Shown here: piece by piece, positions 61,039 to 64,000 of the stretch
Position numbering within the stretch: the first letter of the stretch is position 1
Layout: every line of letters starts with the position of its first letter
Origin: Diprion similis
Lineage: Eukaryota; Arthropoda; Insecta; Hymenoptera; Diprionidae
Length of the DNA: 64,000 bases
Direction of reading: 5' to 3'
NCBI RefSeq assembly: GCF_021155765.1
Contig: NC_060106.1
Location: 13,356,031-13,420,030, forward strand
Translations under genes and position numbers: made by a program
Notes under the pieces: model-generated
What the model was told of the DNA's origin: nothing
The model's database searches: none
The model's input: the letters and a program-made list of their open reading frames with translations, nothing else

Positions 61039-64000
61039 CTAGCTTGCAAATGGATTGAGATTTTTATCATAATCATCATCATCTTGAAAAGCATCATCTT
61101 CTACTTTATCTTCAGCGAAAGGATTTTTAGATTCGTCATAACCATCTCCTGTAAAAGGATTTGATGGTACAATGGGCGTTTTCGGTGGAATAAAGGTTTT
61201 TTGAGCTGGTGACATTTTGGGGGATGGTATATTTAAAATGCGCGCTTCTCTAATTGGGATCGGTGAACCTTTACGGGAAGATCGAGGCGTTGACGTTCCA
61301 CTAGTTGGTCTTGATAAACTTGCATCAAAAGATGACGAGTAAATATCAGGTTTAGCAAGAACTCTTAATCTTCCTTCAGGTATTGGTATCACAGTGTTTG
61401 ATGATGTATCACTCCCGGCATATCTTAGTTCTGACGTAACTGTAATGGCATCTCGGTTACTAAGCTATATAGATTGCTAATGATTAACATTTTTTACACC
61501 ACATTCAAGATAATTACCAAGTTAAAAGTGAATCGCAAGTAGTGACATAGTATGAACTTACCAAGATTTGTGTTTTTTCCTTCTCCCAGTCTGAGCTTTG
61601 CTTCAGCTCCTGCTCCATATGCATAATAGTTTGGTTTAGGCTCCTGAAACTTAGGCTTTGGTTCCTGAAGCTTTGATGATGGCGATGCCTGCGGTTTATC
61701 AGCGTCAGTGATGACTGTTAATTTTTTAAACACACCCCGACCAAAATAATCAGCAACAAGGGAAAATGGATCTTCGGCTCGATCCAATAGACTATGAAAT
61801 GTTTCATGAAGGTCTCTTGATTGTTCTTGTGCTTTGATGATATCTAATAACTTCTTATTGTTCGGAAGGCAAGCTGGACATTCATTTTCGTTTTCAGAAA
61901 AGCTTTGAAAGCAGCTGAAAAACAAGAAAACATTATATATTAGACATCAATGTCTACCTAGTATGTAGTTACACTAAATTGCATTTTTAGAGTGCATGAA
62001 ATTTCCGTTATATTTCAAAGACTAATCAAAATTTCCTTGAAATATTCGAAATCATGAATACTGAAAAAATAAAGTTGATTTACTGTTGGTGGTAAGAATG
62101 TTGACACATAAAGTGAACTGAAGGAAGTTCTAGCTGGTCATGACACGCACTGCAGCGGGATCCTTGAAAAATGATTGTGCTATTTTTTATAGATTCTATT
62201 TGTTCTCTTAATTTCTGTGTATCTGCTTGATATTTTTTCGTTAGGTCTGTGTCAGCCTGTGTCTGTTCATTTTCAGTGCGCAGCACATTATTCAAGTAAC
62301 TTCGTACATCACCCAGTGTACAGGACATTGATGTTGATAACGCATCCACCACCATCAATGGTGACAAAAGTTTCTCTTTTGCTACAAAAATATGTTTAAA
62401 ATCTTATAACATGCCTTCAAGAATACTATATGAAACTTTCAAAATTGGCACTTATGCTTTACCGATATATGTGAGAATGTCAGCTAGAAGCTTCGATGAT
62501 GCAGTTTTGTTCCGCGCTACACTCCACAATGCGTGAACCCACAAATTAGGATCCTGATGGCCAAACCGTTTACAGGTTGCCAAAATTTGTTCATTATCTC
62601 CTTCGCGTAAGTGATACTGCAGAATCTCTTGGTACCTGTCATTTGAAAATTGAAAGTAAATAATATTATGCATGGTTTCACCACGAGAAATTATATTCAG
62701 AGAAGAGAAATAACAAATCCGTTGAAGTAATTGTGTGACTTACAATTTTCTTTCTTCATACAGAAAGAGTATACCTCGTCGAAAGTTGTGCTGTTGGCAT
62801 AGTATTAATATTTGATCTTTATCATAACTGGCTTCCGAACTTTGCAACAATCTGACAACTTTTTGTTCATACTGGAGTTTTGCTACCTCACTACCTAAGG
62901 CTGACCACACGTGCAGATAATGTTCTACTAAGGTATTATACACTAACGTACTCCATCTGCAATAGAACAAAAACTCATGCCGTTCACATTATGTACTATA
63001 TGTAATTGCATGTATTCTATTATTAAGGAAATACTTAAAAAAAAACATGGCAAGGTTATTTTAAAATTTTATACCTACTTGCTTTCACATTTTACTAGAT
63101 GCTCTAAAAATTCAACCAGACGTTCAGAGTTGCCAAGAAACAAATGTATGAATTCTTCGGGATTAGCTTTTTCGATACTCTGTTCAGCAGATCCATCCAA
63201 CACGGCCTAAAAAACAATTTTTTATGAAAAATGATTCGACCTCTTGGCAAACAGTAAAATCAAACTCATACCTGGTCGACGAGAGGTTTATTTGCAGGTC
63301 TATAATTAGTACACAATCTTTTTAAAAATTGGGTCGCCTCATTTGGTACATTTTCAATTAATACATTTCCGTATTTTTTCATATTTGACTCGGCCTGAAA
63401 TTATAATGCAAAATTGAGTATGGCAAGAACTGGTGTATGTTAGGTAATTGATGATGTTAAGCATTCACCTCTTCGAAATCTAAAGTTGCAATGTATTCCA
63501 AAGCCCCTTTATACTCAGCTTTATCTTCTATTTGAATTCGCAAATACCATTCGTGTTTGCCATGTTTTGTAGCCAAGAGTAACGCATCTTCCGATGATGC
63601 CTGGCGACAAACTTTTATGGCTATTTCGACATCGAAATCTACTTCGCGGTCCTTCGTCTAAAAATTTGAACAATGTAAGTTATCAATTTAAAAGGTATAT
63701 ATGAAAGAATTATAATTTATATAGTAAGAATACGATATCATTGATTTCTCACGTACCATGATAAATTCTTTTAATTTGTCAGTATGGTTCAATTTTGTGT
63801 AACAGTTTAACAATAAAGTAGTGTGGTCTCCAGTAGCTTGACCTTGTTTATGCAGTGCTTGAAGATATGTCGTTAAATTATCAATGTGTTGCGAATCCAA
63901 GAATTTTCGAATCACATAAGATGGTTCAAGCTTTCCAATTGTTTTTATATATTGCTCTATGGCCCCATTATGATCACCTTTCGAATACAAATGATCTCCA
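61039..64000 (-). CDS. VPS11: Vacuolar protein sorting-associated protein 11 (VPS11), partial at the window edge
   Basis: Nine exons visible on the minus strand, in transcript order: from beyond 64000 to 63757, 63657-63469, 63394-63272, 63206-63079, 62956-62744, 62635-62463, 62381-62084, 61914-61562, 61439-61039; 706 residues seen. The N-terminal propeller and start lie outside the window. Visible parts are the alpha-solenoid/clathrin-repeat region (GAIEQYIKTIGKLEPSYVI, GHQDPNLWVHALWSVARNK), a coiled coil before the RING, and a RING-H2 finger (CSAC, HFMCQHSYHQHC, CPAC) followed by the family's ADYFGRGVFKKL. The human protein ends soon after this; here about 170 further residues follow, including a last exon with three NPF motifs and an acidic end. 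VPS11 is a core subunit of HOPS and CORVET tethering complexes (established). Joining of the last exon is supported by phase (1), acceptor and the short 122-base intron, but not by homology I can confirm. Confidence 0.92.

Overview
This is eukaryotic nuclear DNA from an insect. Genes on the right are cut by many short introns (mostly 55-250 bases) with GT/AG borders, and every protein recognised is a conserved animal housekeeping protein. There is no bacterial, viral or plasmid gene. CpG is dense in the gene-free left half (rough hand count about one per 18 bases near 9.2-9.8 kb) and about half as dense in and around the genes. Together with the AT-rich, microsatellite-rich background this suggests a hymenopteran such as a sawfly or wasp. 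That placement is an inference, not a demonstration.

Layout. Bases 1 to about 34,355 hold no gene I can support. They contain microsatellites (CT, GA, TTA/TTG, TATG, CGAA, AAAG), a minisatellite inside a GC-rich block near 20.15-20.65 kb, a degenerate repeat cluster at about 11.48-12.17 kb, a diverged local duplication near 20.65/21.29 kb and a foldback (MITE-like) element at 26,423-26,585. This half may be intergenic or the introns of a gene that runs off the window; one short exon-like segment at 14,100-14,197 is flagged.

From 34,356 to the right edge lie nine genes: ZFAND4 (+), DDX10 (-), ALR/GFER (+), RRP7A (+), INTS15 (-), BIN3 (+), ASCC2 (-), a PPP1R35/Rcd4-like gene (+) and VPS11 (-, its N-terminal part lies beyond base 64,000). 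Exon joins were worked out by hand from splice sites and reading phase; all nine models stay in frame. Apart from ALR and RRP7A, neighbours alternate in strand, so the genes form three head-to-head pairs (316, 685 and 316 bases between start codons) and several tail-to-tail pairs.

Functions are not one pathway, but themes recur. DDX10 and RRP7A act in small-subunit ribosome biogenesis. ASCC2 acts in ubiquitin-dependent alkylation repair and ribosome rescue. ZFAND4 carries a ubiquitin-like domain and an AN1 zinc finger. INTS15 belongs to the Integrator complex, ALR to mitochondrial disulfide relay import, BIN3 and VPS11 to membrane shaping and endolysosomal tethering, and the PPP1R35-like protein probably to centrioles. 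The most unusual observations are three NPF motifs in an extra VPS11 tail exon, a five-copy SPVL-type repeat in ZFAND4, a predicted GC-AG intron in DDX10, a foldback element with a paired CCAAT palindrome upstream of RRP7A, and the CpG step near 34 kb.
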